From Durusdinium trenchii (taxonomy: Eukaryota > Sar > Dinophyceae > Suessiales > Symbiodiniaceae), in contig CAXAMN010004224.1 of assembly GCA_963970005.1 (NCBI GenBank), positions 1,142,199 to 1,206,198 on the forward strand: a DNA stretch of 64,000 bases. The letters are read 5' to 3'. The notes beneath the pieces are model-generated. The model saw only the letters and a program-made list of their open reading frames with translations. It was not told the DNA's origin and ran no database searches. The stretch's first letter is position 1. Each line of letters opens with the position of its first letter. Shown here in pieces: positions 12,303 through 20,976 of this stretch. The translations under genes and the position numbers were made by a program.

Positions 12303-12975
12303 TTACGGTGATTCAACATGCAATGTTGTTTGCAATGCAAGTTTGCTGCTCAAGCTGGCCACCTTGTTGGCAAAGGGCAGCCACTTAGAGATGGATGCTG
12401 GTTCATCAGAGAAAAGGCAAAGGCTTGAAAGCCTAAGAAGGAAGCCAGTCCCAACCATGCTGTAGCAGGTCATTGAAAACCTCATCTCCATGCTTGGCCA
12501 TGATACTGTCCAAAGTGAGGGGTTCATTGTCTTCTGTAAGGCAATCACCACATTGCACAGTCCAGTGGCTACAAGAGACAGTCTCTGTGACAGGGGCAAG
12601 CTTCTTGCTGGATGAAGCCACCAGGTCAGCATTGGCAGTATACTGTTTCCTCTTGGTGTTTGGACATGATGAAACTTCAAAGGCGATTGCACTTGCCAGC
12701 TTGCTTGCATCACATCTAATGGACAGGACTCTTTGTCCTTTGAAATGAGCACCATGTGCATTCACCATGGAGCCCGGCCTATTGCATGGATGAACCAACA
12801 CTTGGTCACAAGTCCACTTTTGCTTGTAGATTCTTCCATCCTTTGCCAAAACGGCCATCGTTTGCTGTGCTTTCATTGAAGGCTCCATGGCTGCAGTGGC
12901 AGTGTCAAGACAAGGTAACAGTGCACATGCTTTCTTGCTGTTGGCTGTGTTTGTGTTGTGTGCATGTAGCCACAT
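12303..12975 (-). pseudogene. mobile-element protein middle part, family not named
   Basis: The minus frame from 12975 to 12433 is open for 180 codons. It contains I-Y-K-Q-K-W-T-C-D-Q-V-L-V-H-P then N-R-P-G-S-M, a stretch of I-A-F-E-V, and K-L-A-P-V-T-E. These have the texture of a conserved protein. A different minus frame is open at 12303-12761. The part lies between the recombinase remnant (upstream in this orientation) and the E-R-K-H-K part, so all may have belonged to one element-encoded protein. I do not recognise a named domain. Confidence 0.4.
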
Positions 12976-13009
12976 TCAAAGCCTTCTTTCTCATGTCCTT
13001 CAGCCCTTG

Positions 13010-13080
13010 CACCTTTGGGCTTGATGCCAAAGGGCTTGATGCCAAACTTGCATTCTTGGGAATGCTGTTGGTTGAACATG
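13010..13080 (-). repeat. short internal duplication, copy 1
   Basis: This segment (CCTTTGGGCTTGATGCCAAA...GCATTCTTGGGAATGCT) is nearly repeated at 13647-13707. On the minus strand both read S-Q-E-C-K-x-G-I-K-P-K-G-A-R-A-E. Copy 1 carries an extra internal 15-base repeat. Confidence 0.7.
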
Positions 13081-13149
13081 CATACTCAACCCTTCCAACA
13101 ACTGTTAATAAGAAGCTTGGATTTGGCTAATGAAAAATGTGTTGACCTT

Positions 13150-13345
13150 GATGAAAGGAGCCTGCAAAGGTAATGAGCCTGCAAGGGGAAAAGTATAATG
13201 AGCTTGCAAGAGCAAAAGCAATGAGCTGCAAGGGCAAAAGTAATGAGCCTGCAGGGGCAAAGGCAATGAGCTTGCAAGGTCCAAAGCCATATGAGCCTGT
13301 ACAGGTGGCCAAAGAAATGAGCTTGTACGGGCACTTGCAAACATG
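13150..13345 (+). repeat. GAGCTTGCAAGAGCAA tandem block 1
   Basis: Eight or so imperfect copies of a 20-24-base unit (AATGAGCTTGCAAGAGCAAA and variants) are present. A second block of the same unit in the same orientation lies at 14530-14655. The two bracket the recombinase-containing segment. Confidence 0.8.
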
Positions 13346-13401
13346 AACAGGCAAACTTTTTCCTCCACTCCCAAATCAATCAAACTTCACTCTTCTCATC
13401 A

Positions 13402-13584
13402 TCACTGGGCCTCCTGTACTTTCTCTTCTTGCAGGCTGTCTCTAGCATACTGCACTTCTTGCAAGAACTCAAAGACAGCCGCCAACTGAGTAGGATCCAG
13501 GGCCACAACCAAGTCTGCCGATGCCAACCTCTTCAAAGGGCAGTAGATGTCCACTTGTGTTCCATTGACACCCACTGTCACCAC
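13402..13584 (-). pseudogene. unidentified coding remnant in inverted-repeat element
   Basis: The minus frame reads V-G-V-N-G-T-Q-V-D-I-Y-C-P-L-K-R, then A-D-L-V-V-A-L-D-P and F-E-F-L-Q-E. This regular strand/helix pattern suggests a small folded domain, and it ends in two stops at the edge of the repeat block. It follows the recombinase remnant on the same strand. No family is recognised. Confidence 0.4.
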
Positions 13585-13646
13585 CTGTGGACTGGTCCTC
13601 TTCTGTCTCTTTGGCTGGTCCTTCTCCTCTTCAAAGACCTCTTGAG

Positions 13647-13707
13647 CTTCAGCTCTCGCACCTTTAGGCTTGATGCCAAGCTTGCATTCTTGGGAATGCT
13701 AGAGGTG
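13647..13707 (-). repeat. short internal duplication, copy 2
   Basis: Partner of 13010-13080. It shares CTTGATGCCAAGCTTGCATTC-type sequence with two to four differences. Confidence 0.7.
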
Positions 13708-13887
13708 CAGCTTGAGCACAGCAAGGTCAAAAGAGCCTGTGAAGTCCACTGAAGCTTCAGCCACTCCCTGCCACAATGGTTCCCCACCAAGCCCTGAGGG
13801 ATGGCACACAACTTGCCATCGCCAAAGCTCATCTTCAGGGAGCGCTCCATGACCACTTTAGGAGGCATGCTTGCAAGAACTTGATCA

Positions 13888-14506
13888 CTACCAGATCCAG
13901 AAATGGGCTGCGCAAACAAGATCCGGGGTCTTGACGAATTTCGCTTTTTTGGGTACGGAATCAATGACCTGCTCGTCTGATGTCGATGAACTCGAGTCCG
14001 ATGAACTCGCTGATGAGCTCTCCACCGTTTCCAGTTCCACTGGATCCAAAGCTTGTTCTGGCTGATCAAATTTGAACCACGTGAATTCAAAAGCCGGCAA
14101 ATCTTTGCGATACATGTCCAGTTGAACTGGGGGCTCGGTCAAAGGGGTCTGGCCGCCGCGATGTTGCGCGATCTTCGGGCGGAATCCCTGGTGAACCTCT
14201 TGGATCACTTGACGCTGAAAGGACAAGGCGCCCCATACGGAATCTCGCCCATAAAGGCGGAGTGATTGACGGGGGTCACTGTGGTGTCCCTGTTGAAGTC
14301 TTTGGTCATCCGAGACTTTGCCATGAAGTTGAGGCCCCCCACGACAAAAAGGTGGCCTTGAGACTATGCATGGTATAGTTCAACTCCAGCTTATTCATCG
14401 GACTAGGGCTACTGCGCCAAGGGGCGTGGAGCCAAATCCGGAGGAATTGCAAAGCTTTGGGGTAAGACACGGGGATGAAATCGGGGTTCACTGGCATTGG
14501 GTGCAA
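13888..14506 (-). pseudogene. tyrosine recombinase, C-terminal catalytic half, frameshifted
   Basis: On the minus strand 14506-14345 encodes a helix-rich stretch ending in Y-T-M-H-S-L-K-A-T-F-L-S-W. After a one-base frame change in a G/C homopolymer near 14340, it continues with L-Q-Q-G-H-H and then S-L-R-L-Y-G-R-D. The order H-x-x-K, G-H-H, Y is that of the catalytic end of tyrosine (phage-integrase/Crypton/DIRS type) recombinases, where the usual box is H-x-x-R, G-H and the nucleophile Tyr. Here Lys stands in place of Arg. The N-terminal Arg/Lys half is missing, because only repeats lie upstream. A Ser/Asp-rich tail follows. The domain would cut and rejoin DNA through a Tyr intermediate, but this copy is a fragment. 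Confidence 0.6.
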
Positions 14507-14529
14507 GGTTTTGTGTTCACACAGAAGGT

Positions 14530-14655
14530 TGAACTTGCAAGAGCAACAGACTTATAATGAGTTTACAAGAGCAATGGATAATGAGCTTACAAGAGCAATG
14601 AAGAATGAGCTTCCAAGAGCAATGCAAACTTGAGCTTACAAGAGCAATTGAAGCC
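14530..14655 (+). repeat. GAGCTTGCAAGAGCAA tandem block 2
   Basis: Five or six imperfect copies of AATGAGCTTACAAGAGCAAT are present, the same family as 13150-13345. Confidence 0.8.
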
Positions 14656-14938
14656 AAAAAACAATTTTTTGACAGAAAAACATAAACAATTTCTGGGTCA
14701 ACATACTTTTTCCAACAGTTGGATGTAAACAAAACTTTTACTTTTCATACTGTTTTGGTATACTTCTAACCTTGCTAACGCCCTTAGTGCTAATGTACCT
14801 AACCCTGCTAACCCTCTAAGGACAATATGGTCATTAGCTTAACACCTTAGCTAATGTTCAAAACTCTTAAACTACATTACAGACATCATAACATGCTATA
14901 AGTTATTATTAATATGCTATGACACTCTTAGAATGTAA

Positions 14939-14992
14939 TAGCTAATGCCTATAACCCTCATAACACACTAGTAATGACCAGGCCCATCTAAG
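14939..14992 (-). repeat. right terminal inverted repeat
   Basis: The reverse complement matches 10414-10466 except for one extra G and about three substitutions. The adjacent sequence is rich in short TAACCCT and GCTAA words, similar to the left subterminal region. Confidence 0.85.
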
Positions 14993-15295
14993 TTGGGATT
15001 CCCGCGGCCTGGGTGGAGAGCGCGTTTTGCGTGGCGCCGTGCCACTGGGGAGCGCGAAACAGGCTGGCGTAAACGCGGCGTGTCGCTGGTGAGCGGGATG
15101 ATTTGCGGTATCATGCGACATGTTTGCTTGTAGTGTATGGGCAGACGGTGCGGCGACACGACGTTCGTGATGTCGCAGTGCCATTGGGATTTGCGCGGCC
15201 TTGGTGGAAAGTGCGTATGCGTAGCGCCGTGCCACTGGCGAGCGCGAGACAGGCTGGCGTAAACACGGCGTGTCGCTCGGGATGATTTGTCGTAT
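14993..15295 (+). repeat. about 180-bp tandem repeat, unit A resumed
   Basis: Directly after the inverted-repeat element the host repeat resumes at TTGGGATT and runs for about one and two thirds units. It then joins the 13-bp satellite at GATGATTTGTCGTATCAAGAG. The same junction is seen at 18826. Confidence 0.85.
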
Positions 15296-16243
15296 CAAGA
15301 GTGTCCCAAAAGAGTGGCCTGCAGGAGCTTCCTAAAAGAGTGACCCACAAGAGTGTCCTACAAGAGTGTCCCACAAGAGTGCCCTACAAGAGTGTCCCAT
15401 AAGACTGTCCCACAATAGTGTCCTACAAAAGTGTCCCAGATAGAGTGTCCCAAAAGAGTGCCCCGCAAGAGCTCCCTACAAGAGTGACCCACAAGAGTGT
15501 CCTACAAGAGTGTGCCACAAGATTGTCCTACAAGAGTGTCCTACAAGAGTCCCGCAAGAGTGTCCTATAAGAGCGTCGTCCCACAAGAGTGTCCTACAAG
15601 AGTGTCCCGCAAGAGTTTCCTGCAAGAGTGTCACACAAGAGTGTCCCACAAGAGTGTCCCACAAGAGTGTCCTACAAGAGTGTCCCACAAGAGTGTCCCA
15701 CAAGAGTGTCCTGTAAGAGTGACCCACAAGAGTGTCCTACAAGAGTGCCTCACAAGAGTGTCCCACAAGAATGTCCGACAAGAGTGTCATAAGAGTGACC
15801 CAGAAGAGTGTCCTATAAGAGTGTTCCACAAGGGTGTCCTACAAGAGTGTCTCACAAGAGAGTGTCCCATAAGAGTGACCCACAAGAGTGTCCTACAAGA
15901 GTGTCCCGTAAGAGTGTCCTGTAAGAGTGTTCCACAAGAGTGTCCTACAAGAGTGACCCACAAGAGTGTCCTACAAGAGTTTCCTACAAGAGTGACCCAC
16001 AAGAGTGTCCTACAAGAGTTTGCTACAAGAGTGTCCCGCAAGAGTGTCCCACAAGCGTGTCCTATAAGAGTGTCCCACAAGAGTGTCCTACAAGAGTGTC
16101 CCGCAAGAGTTTCCTACAAGAGTGTCACACAAGAGTGTCCCACAAGAGTTTCCTACAAGAGTGTCCCACAAGAGTGTCCCACAAGAGTGTCCCACAAGTG
16201 TGTCCCAGAAGAGTGCCCCACAAGAGTGTCCTACAAGAGTGTC
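15296..16243 (+). repeat. 13-bp satellite array 1
   Basis: About 73 copies of a 13-base unit, consensus ACAAGAGTGTCCC or ACAAGAGTGTCCT. Because 13 is one more than a multiple of three, every forward frame reads the same 13-residue cycle (K-S-V-P-Q-E-C-P-T-R-V-S-H) and every reverse frame another (G-H-S-C-G-T-L-L-W-D-T-L-V). This explains the many long open frames here. There is no start context or splice signal that would argue for translation. Confidence 0.95.
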
Positions 16244-16305
16244 ATTTGGACCTATGTAGCTTTTCGAACCGTGTTTGCATTCGGGTTCGTGGGCTCCATC
16301 TTTTG
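16244..16305 (+). repeat. conserved satellite tail, copy 1
   Basis: GTGTCATTTGGAC...TGTAGCTTTTCGAACCGTGTTTGCATTCGGGTTCGTGGGCTC follows the array. Near-identical tails close the arrays at 19904 and 23249. Confidence 0.85.
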
Positions 16306-16323
16306 ATCATTTGGGATGAGTTG

Positions 16324-16345
16324 TCCGTAGCCATTTTGGCTCAAG
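16324..16345 (+). ncRNA. dinoflagellate spliced-leader sequence (22 nt)
   Basis: The bases match the dinoflagellate spliced leader D-CCGTAGCCATTTTGGCTCAAG exactly, with T at the variable first position. The leader is trans-spliced to nuclear mRNAs, and its ATTTTGG is the proposed Sm site. It is followed at once by GT (GTCTGTTTGG), as expected for the donor of an SL RNA gene. The alternative is a relic leader from a reverse-transcribed mRNA, which is common in dinoflagellate genomes. A T run at 16442-16449 is the nearest possible 3' end signal. Only one copy is seen, not a tandem cluster, so gene or relic is undecided. The identification of the leader itself is firm. Confidence 0.8.
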
Positions 16346-16494
16346 GTCTGTTTGGTAGCCAGCCCAGAAGCCCCGCGAGCTGTGCTTGCAACCTTCAACT
16401 GGTGCCATGGCTCGTTTTGCAGCCTTGTGCATGTGGGTTTGTATTTTTTTGGCATGTACTTCCTGATGTAGTGGTTGGAAGTTCGACTTGAGCA

Positions 16495-17100
16495 ATTCAT
16501 ACCCTTGAATCATACCCCCGAATCATATCCCTCAAAACGTTACACGTAAGAACCAGGTGTTAAGGTGAAGTTTTTGGTTGGTCTTTGTCGATGTCCATGA
16601 GCCAATGGTGCATGACGTTTGCAATTGTGTGATCCATGACCCCTCAATTTGGCCAAAATTGTTTGTGTCTTCTTGTGGGAAGAGCAAAGGCTCACATCCC
16701 AGGGGTACTCATAATGTTCCCATGTACTCTCCCTTGGGAAGAAGAGCCAAAGGACCGCCTTCTTTTGCAGAATCTAATGGCCATACGAATCACACCCGAT
16801 TCATGCCCGATTCATACCCGAATAATCACGCACCTCCACACAGTCTCCCACCCATCCCACATCCTGGTTGTTTTGGTGGGGACTGCAGAGGGCCACTGGA
16901 GTCTTTGGTGGAAAAGTGCATTTGCCTAGTCTGCCCAGCATCCAACAGATGCTGCTTGCCTACTGCCTCGGCGCAGAGTGGACCCACTGCTGGAACTCCA
17001 GCTAATCCAACAATACAACTTCAAAGCTGCGAATCATACCCTCGAATCATACCCCCGAATCAAACCCGAATCATACCCTTGAATCGTACCACCTATTCAA
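16495..17100 (+). repeat. GAATCATACCC short repeat clusters
   Basis: The 11-13-base word CGAATCATACCCC occurs in clusters at about 16500-16530, 16783-16830 and 17029-17095, with variants GAATCGTACC and GAATCAAACCC. Nothing coding is visible between them. Confidence 0.7.
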
Positions 17101-17126
17101 ACTTCCCGGCCCGACTACGGTAAAAA

Positions 17127-17640
17127 AACACACCCATGTTGGCTGCTGTGAGCCTGGCTGCAGGTGGAGTGGAACCTGTGGAACCCACAGATGTGGCGCT
17201 GGCATCCGTTTTCGGGTATACGCGTTTTCGCCAAGAAGCGCCATGCTCCCACTCCAAGGCAAAAGTCTGGAGAGTTGTCTGGCTGATTTTCAGGAGTTGC
17301 TGATGAAAGGCGATGTGAAAGAGAAAGCCAAATTTGACAGATCTGGATACAGATCTCAATTGAGGAGAACTGTGAGGAGGCTGTGTGAGAGGCTTCAACT
17401 GGTGCCTGCCTTGTGCATGTTGGCTGCTGTGAGCTGCAGGTGGAGGAACTGTAGGTCGACAGGCGCCGGAGGAACCTGTGGAACCTGGGCGCCGGAGGAG
17501 CCGCAGGCAGCGGAGGCTCCGGTGTCCCAGTACTTTGTGACCCAAGTGGTGCCGTTTGTGGCAGGCAGCGAGTGCTGGCATCCGTTTTCGTGTAGCGTTT
17601 TCGCCAAGAAGCGCCTTGCTCCCGCTCCACAACCCTGAGA
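17127..17640 (+). repeat. local segmental duplication
   Basis: The segment 17140-17255 (TGTTGGCTGCTGTGAG, CTGGCATCCGTTTTCG, GTTTTCGCCAAGAAGCGCC) is repeated at 17415-17630 with a Gly/Ala-codon-rich insert of about 85 bases. The plus strand is open from 17243 to 17638 and its first third looks protein-like (L-A-D-F-Q-E-L-L-M-K-G). It could be a gene fragment that was partly duplicated. No family is recognised. Confidence 0.55.
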
Positions 17641-17811
17641 ATCATAGCTTTTGGAAGCTCAAGTTGGGAAGCTCCATTTTGGAGCTGCTAATGTGTATGC
17701 TCAAGCCTTTCCTGCCTCTTTCAAACAACAGAACATTGCCCCAGTGGTTGCCTGCACAAGGCAAACAACAATAAGCTGAGTTTGCTTGCACAAGGCCAAG
17801 AGCTGAAGCTT

Positions 17812-18825
17812 TTTCCCGAATGCGTAGCGAAGGGTTCTCGTTTAACTCCGTGGGGTCTGGGGGTATAGAGCCTTGTTCGCGACCCGTTGTTTCTACGTCC
17901 GCAACCGTTCGCAACCGTTCGCAGTAGGCGCTGCCAATTGGGGGAAGCTTTTGGAGAGGGTTTAGGATGAAAACGTGACGTGATCCGATCAGATTCCTGT
18001 GAAATAGCGAGGAATCGTGTGGAAATGTAAGATGTTGAAGTGTGGAGGATGATTTCACTGCGCAGGCGCAGCGTTTTGGGAGATCCGCAGTGTGCTGCGC
18101 AGTTCCATTGGGATTAGCGTTTGGAGAGTGGTGTTTTGGGGTGTTGGATGTGGCCGTGCCATTGGGATTTGCTTTTCAGGGTGTGACATCGAAGCTCTGT
18201 TTTCGTGACAAGTTTCAGCTGAAATGGCGATTTTGGTGGGAGCGTGCTCAGAACGGGTCGAAATCATTCCAAACATGTGATGTGGTGCAAATTTTGAAGG
18301 TTCGATGAGATGATATTGTCCCTTTTCGTGGCAGGCTCAGGCGCAGTACTTTGTGCGCGTCAGACGTGTGGACGCGGAAAGATTCGTGGCAGGCGCAGGG
18401 AATCGTGAGGTCGTGAGTTGTGGTATAGAGGTGCGGGATGGTATCATGTGATATATGTTTGCTTCAAGTGTGTGGGCAGACCGTGTGGCGACATGGCGTT
18501 CGTGATGTTGCAGTGCCATTAGGATTTGCGCGGCCTTGGTGGGAAGTGTGTTTGCGTGGCGCCGTGCCACTGGGGAGCGCGAAACAGGCTGGCGTAAACG
18601 CCGCGTGTCGCTGGTGGGCGGGGTGATTTGTGGTATCATGTGATATGTTTGCTTCTAGTGTCTGGGCAGACCGTGTGGCGACGTGACGTTCGTGATGTCG
18701 CAGTGCCATTGGGATTTGCGCGGCCTTGGGGGAAAGTGCGTTTGCGTGGCGCCGTGCCACAGGGGAGCGCGAAACATGCTGGCGTAAACGCGGCGTGTCG
18801 CTGGTGAGCGGGATGATTTGTGGTA
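17812..18825 (+). repeat. higher-order repeat unit B, non-satellite part
   Basis: Leader CCCGAATGCGTAGCGAAGGG at 17815 starts unit B. It contains the GTGGCAGGCGCAG blocks and two copies of the 180-bp repeat (about 18470-18825) but lacks the 52-bp repeat block. Intervening blocks are shortened relative to unit A. Confidence 0.8.
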
Positions 18826-19903
18826 TCAAGAGTGTCCCTCAAAGAGTGCCCCGCAAGAACTTCCCACAAGAGTGTCTCACAAGAGGGTCCCGTATGAGTG
18901 TCCCACAAGAGTTTCCTTCAAGAGTGTCCCGCAAGAGTGTCCTATACAAGAGTGTCCCATAAGAGTGCCCTACAAGAGTGTCCCACAAGAGTGTCCCGCA
19001 AGAGTGTCCCGCAACAGTGTCCCACAAGAGTGTCTCACAAGAGTGTCCCTTAAGAGTGTCCTACAAGAGTATCCACAAGAGTGCCCCACAAGAATGTCCC
19101 ACAAGAGTGTCCCGCAAGAGTGTCCCACAAGAGTGTCCCGTATGATTGTCCCACAAGAGTGTCCTACAAGAGTGTCGTCTAAGAGTGACCCACAAGAGTG
19201 TCCTGCAAGAGTGTCCCACAAGAGTGTCCTATACAAGAGTGTCCCACAAGAGTGTCCTACAAGAGTGTTCCACAAGAGTGTCCCACAAGAGTGTCCCGCA
19301 ACAGTGTCCCACAAGAGTGTCCCACAAGAGTGTCCGACAAGAGTGTCCCGTAAGAGTGTGCTGTAAGAGTGTTCCACAAGAGTTTGCTACAAGAGTGACC
19401 CACAAGAGTGTCCTACAAGAGTGTCCTACAAGAGAGTCCCACAAGAGTGTTACACAAGAGTGTCCTATAAGAGTGTCCCACAAGAGTGTCCTACAAGAGT
19501 GTCCCACAAGAGTTTCCGACAAGAGTGTCCAACAAGAGTGTCCCACATGAGTGTCCCACAAGAGTGTCCTACAAGAGTGTCCTACAAGAGTGTCCGACAG
19601 GAGTGTCCCATAAGAGTGACCCACAAGAGTGTCCTACAAGAGTGTCTCACAAGAGTGTCCTACAAGAGTGCCCCGTAAGAGTGACCCACAAGAGTGTCCT
19701 ACAAGAGTGTCCTACAAGAGTGTCCCGCAAGAGTGTCCTACAAGAGTGTTCCAAAACAGTGCCCCGCAAGAGCTTCCTAAAAGAGTGACCACAAGTGTCC
19801 TACAAGAGTGTCCCACAAGAGTGTCCTACAAGAGTGTCCCACAAGAGAGTCCCACAAGAGTGTCCCACAAGAGTGTCCCACAAGAGTGTCCTACAAGAGT
19901 GTC
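18826..19903 (+). repeat. 13-bp satellite array 2
   Basis: About 83 copies of ACAAGAGTGTCCC with occasional CAACAGTGTCCC and GTATGAGTGTCCC variants. It starts at the same junction with the 180-bp repeat as array 1. Open frames on both strands are repeat artefacts. Confidence 0.95.
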
Positions 19904-19962
19904 ATTTGGACATGTGTAGTTTTTCGAACGTGTTTGCATTGGGGGGTCGTGGGCTCCATCTT
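19904..19962 (+). repeat. conserved satellite tail, copy 2
   Basis: GTCATTTGGACATGTGTAGT, TTTTCGAACGTGTTTGCATT and GGGCTCCATCTTG, then directly TTTTTCCCGAATGCG of unit C. This shows that the units are joined tail to leader. Confidence 0.85.
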
Positions 19963-20976
19963 GTTTTTCCCGAATGCGTAGCGAAGGGTAATCGTTTAAC
20001 TCTGGGGGTCTGGGGGTAGAGCCTTGTTCGCGACCGGTTGTTTCTATGTTGGCAACCGTCCGCAGGTGTTCGCAGTAGAGCGCTAAGGCGCTGCCATTGG
20101 GGGAAGCTTTTGCAAGTGACTTTTCATGGATGTGTCACGTGTCAGTTTGCAACGCTATTCCATTGTGATTTGCATGAAATAACATGTCGCGCAAGAAGCG
20201 TGATGCATTTCGCTGCACAGGCGCAGCAGTTCCATTGGGATTAGCATTTGGAGAGTCATGTTTTTGGGGTGTTGGATGTGCGTTTCAGGGTGTGGCATCG
20301 AAGCTCTGTTGTCGTGACCAGTCTCAGCTGAAATGGCGATTTTGGTGGATGTGCTTAAAACGGGTCGAAATCATTCCAAACGTGTGGTGTGGTGCAAATT
20401 TTGTTGAAGCTGACATGAGACGATATTATCACTTTTCGTGGCAGGCGCAGTACTTTGTCTGGGTTTTGAGGCGTGGAAGCGCGATTCTCGTGGCAGGCGC
20501 AGGGAATGGTGAGGTTGCGAGGTGTGACGGAGGTGACATTTCGTGGCAGGCGCAGTACTTTGTGCGCGTTAGACGTGTGGATGCGGAAAGATTCGTGGCA
20601 GCCGCAGGGAATTGCGAGGTCGTGAGTTGTGGTAGAGGTGAATGTCGCTGTGGGATTTCCGTGTGAACGGGTGTTGTTTGGAGGGGCTGGACTCGCGAAA
20701 GCTTGGCAGGGCTGCGTGATGTGTGTGCTCCGATGGGTGTTTCCGCTTGACTTTTGGAGGAAGTCTCGTACGAAATGCTCGTTGCAGACTTTGACATGTG
20801 AGTTTTGGACGAAGTCTCGTACGAAACGCTCGTTTTGGAGACTTGACACGTGACTTTTGGAGGAAGTCTCGTACGAAACGCTCGTTTTGGAGACTTGACA
20901 TGTCACTTTTGGAGGAAGTCTCGTACCAAACGCTCGTTTTGGAGACTTGACGTGTGACTTTTGGAGGAAGTCTCGT
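19963..20976 (+). repeat. higher-order repeat unit C, non-satellite part
   Basis: The block order follows unit A (leader, GTGGCAGGCGCAG blocks, 52-bp repeats at about 20745-20976), but there is no 180-bp repeat. The 52-bp block switches to the satellite inside its core at GTCTCGTACGA/AGAGTGCCC. Confidence 0.8.
20745..20976 (+). repeat. 52-bp tandem repeat block, unit C
   Basis: Four to five copies of the 52-bp unit seen at 9722-9965, core GTCTCGTACGAAACGCTCG with a few substitutions. It ends abruptly inside a core at the satellite junction. Confidence 0.85.

Larger units (their letters stand above)
10414..14992. mobile_element. 4.58-kb element with terminal inverted repeats
   Basis: The left end (CTTAGATGGCCTGGTC...) and the reverse complement of the right end (CTTAGATGGGCCTGGTC...) match over about 53 bases with roughly three mismatches and one indel. 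Both sides abut halves of the same host repeat (GTGCCATT on the left, TTGGGATT on the right, normally GTGCCATTGGGATT). This gives an exact insertion site with a 2-bp TT duplication. Inside are decayed minus-strand coding pieces (14506-10949), a pyrimidine-rich minisatellite and two blocks of GAGCTTGCAAGAGCAA-type repeats. The transposon superfamily is not clear from the ends. A 2-bp TT duplication fits none of the common classes neatly. Confidence 0.8.

Noticed and set aside
11453-12388. Plus-strand 311-codon Pro/Ser/Phe-rich frame
   Set aside because: It is the pyrimidine-rich minisatellite. Coding evidence in this element is on the minus strand.
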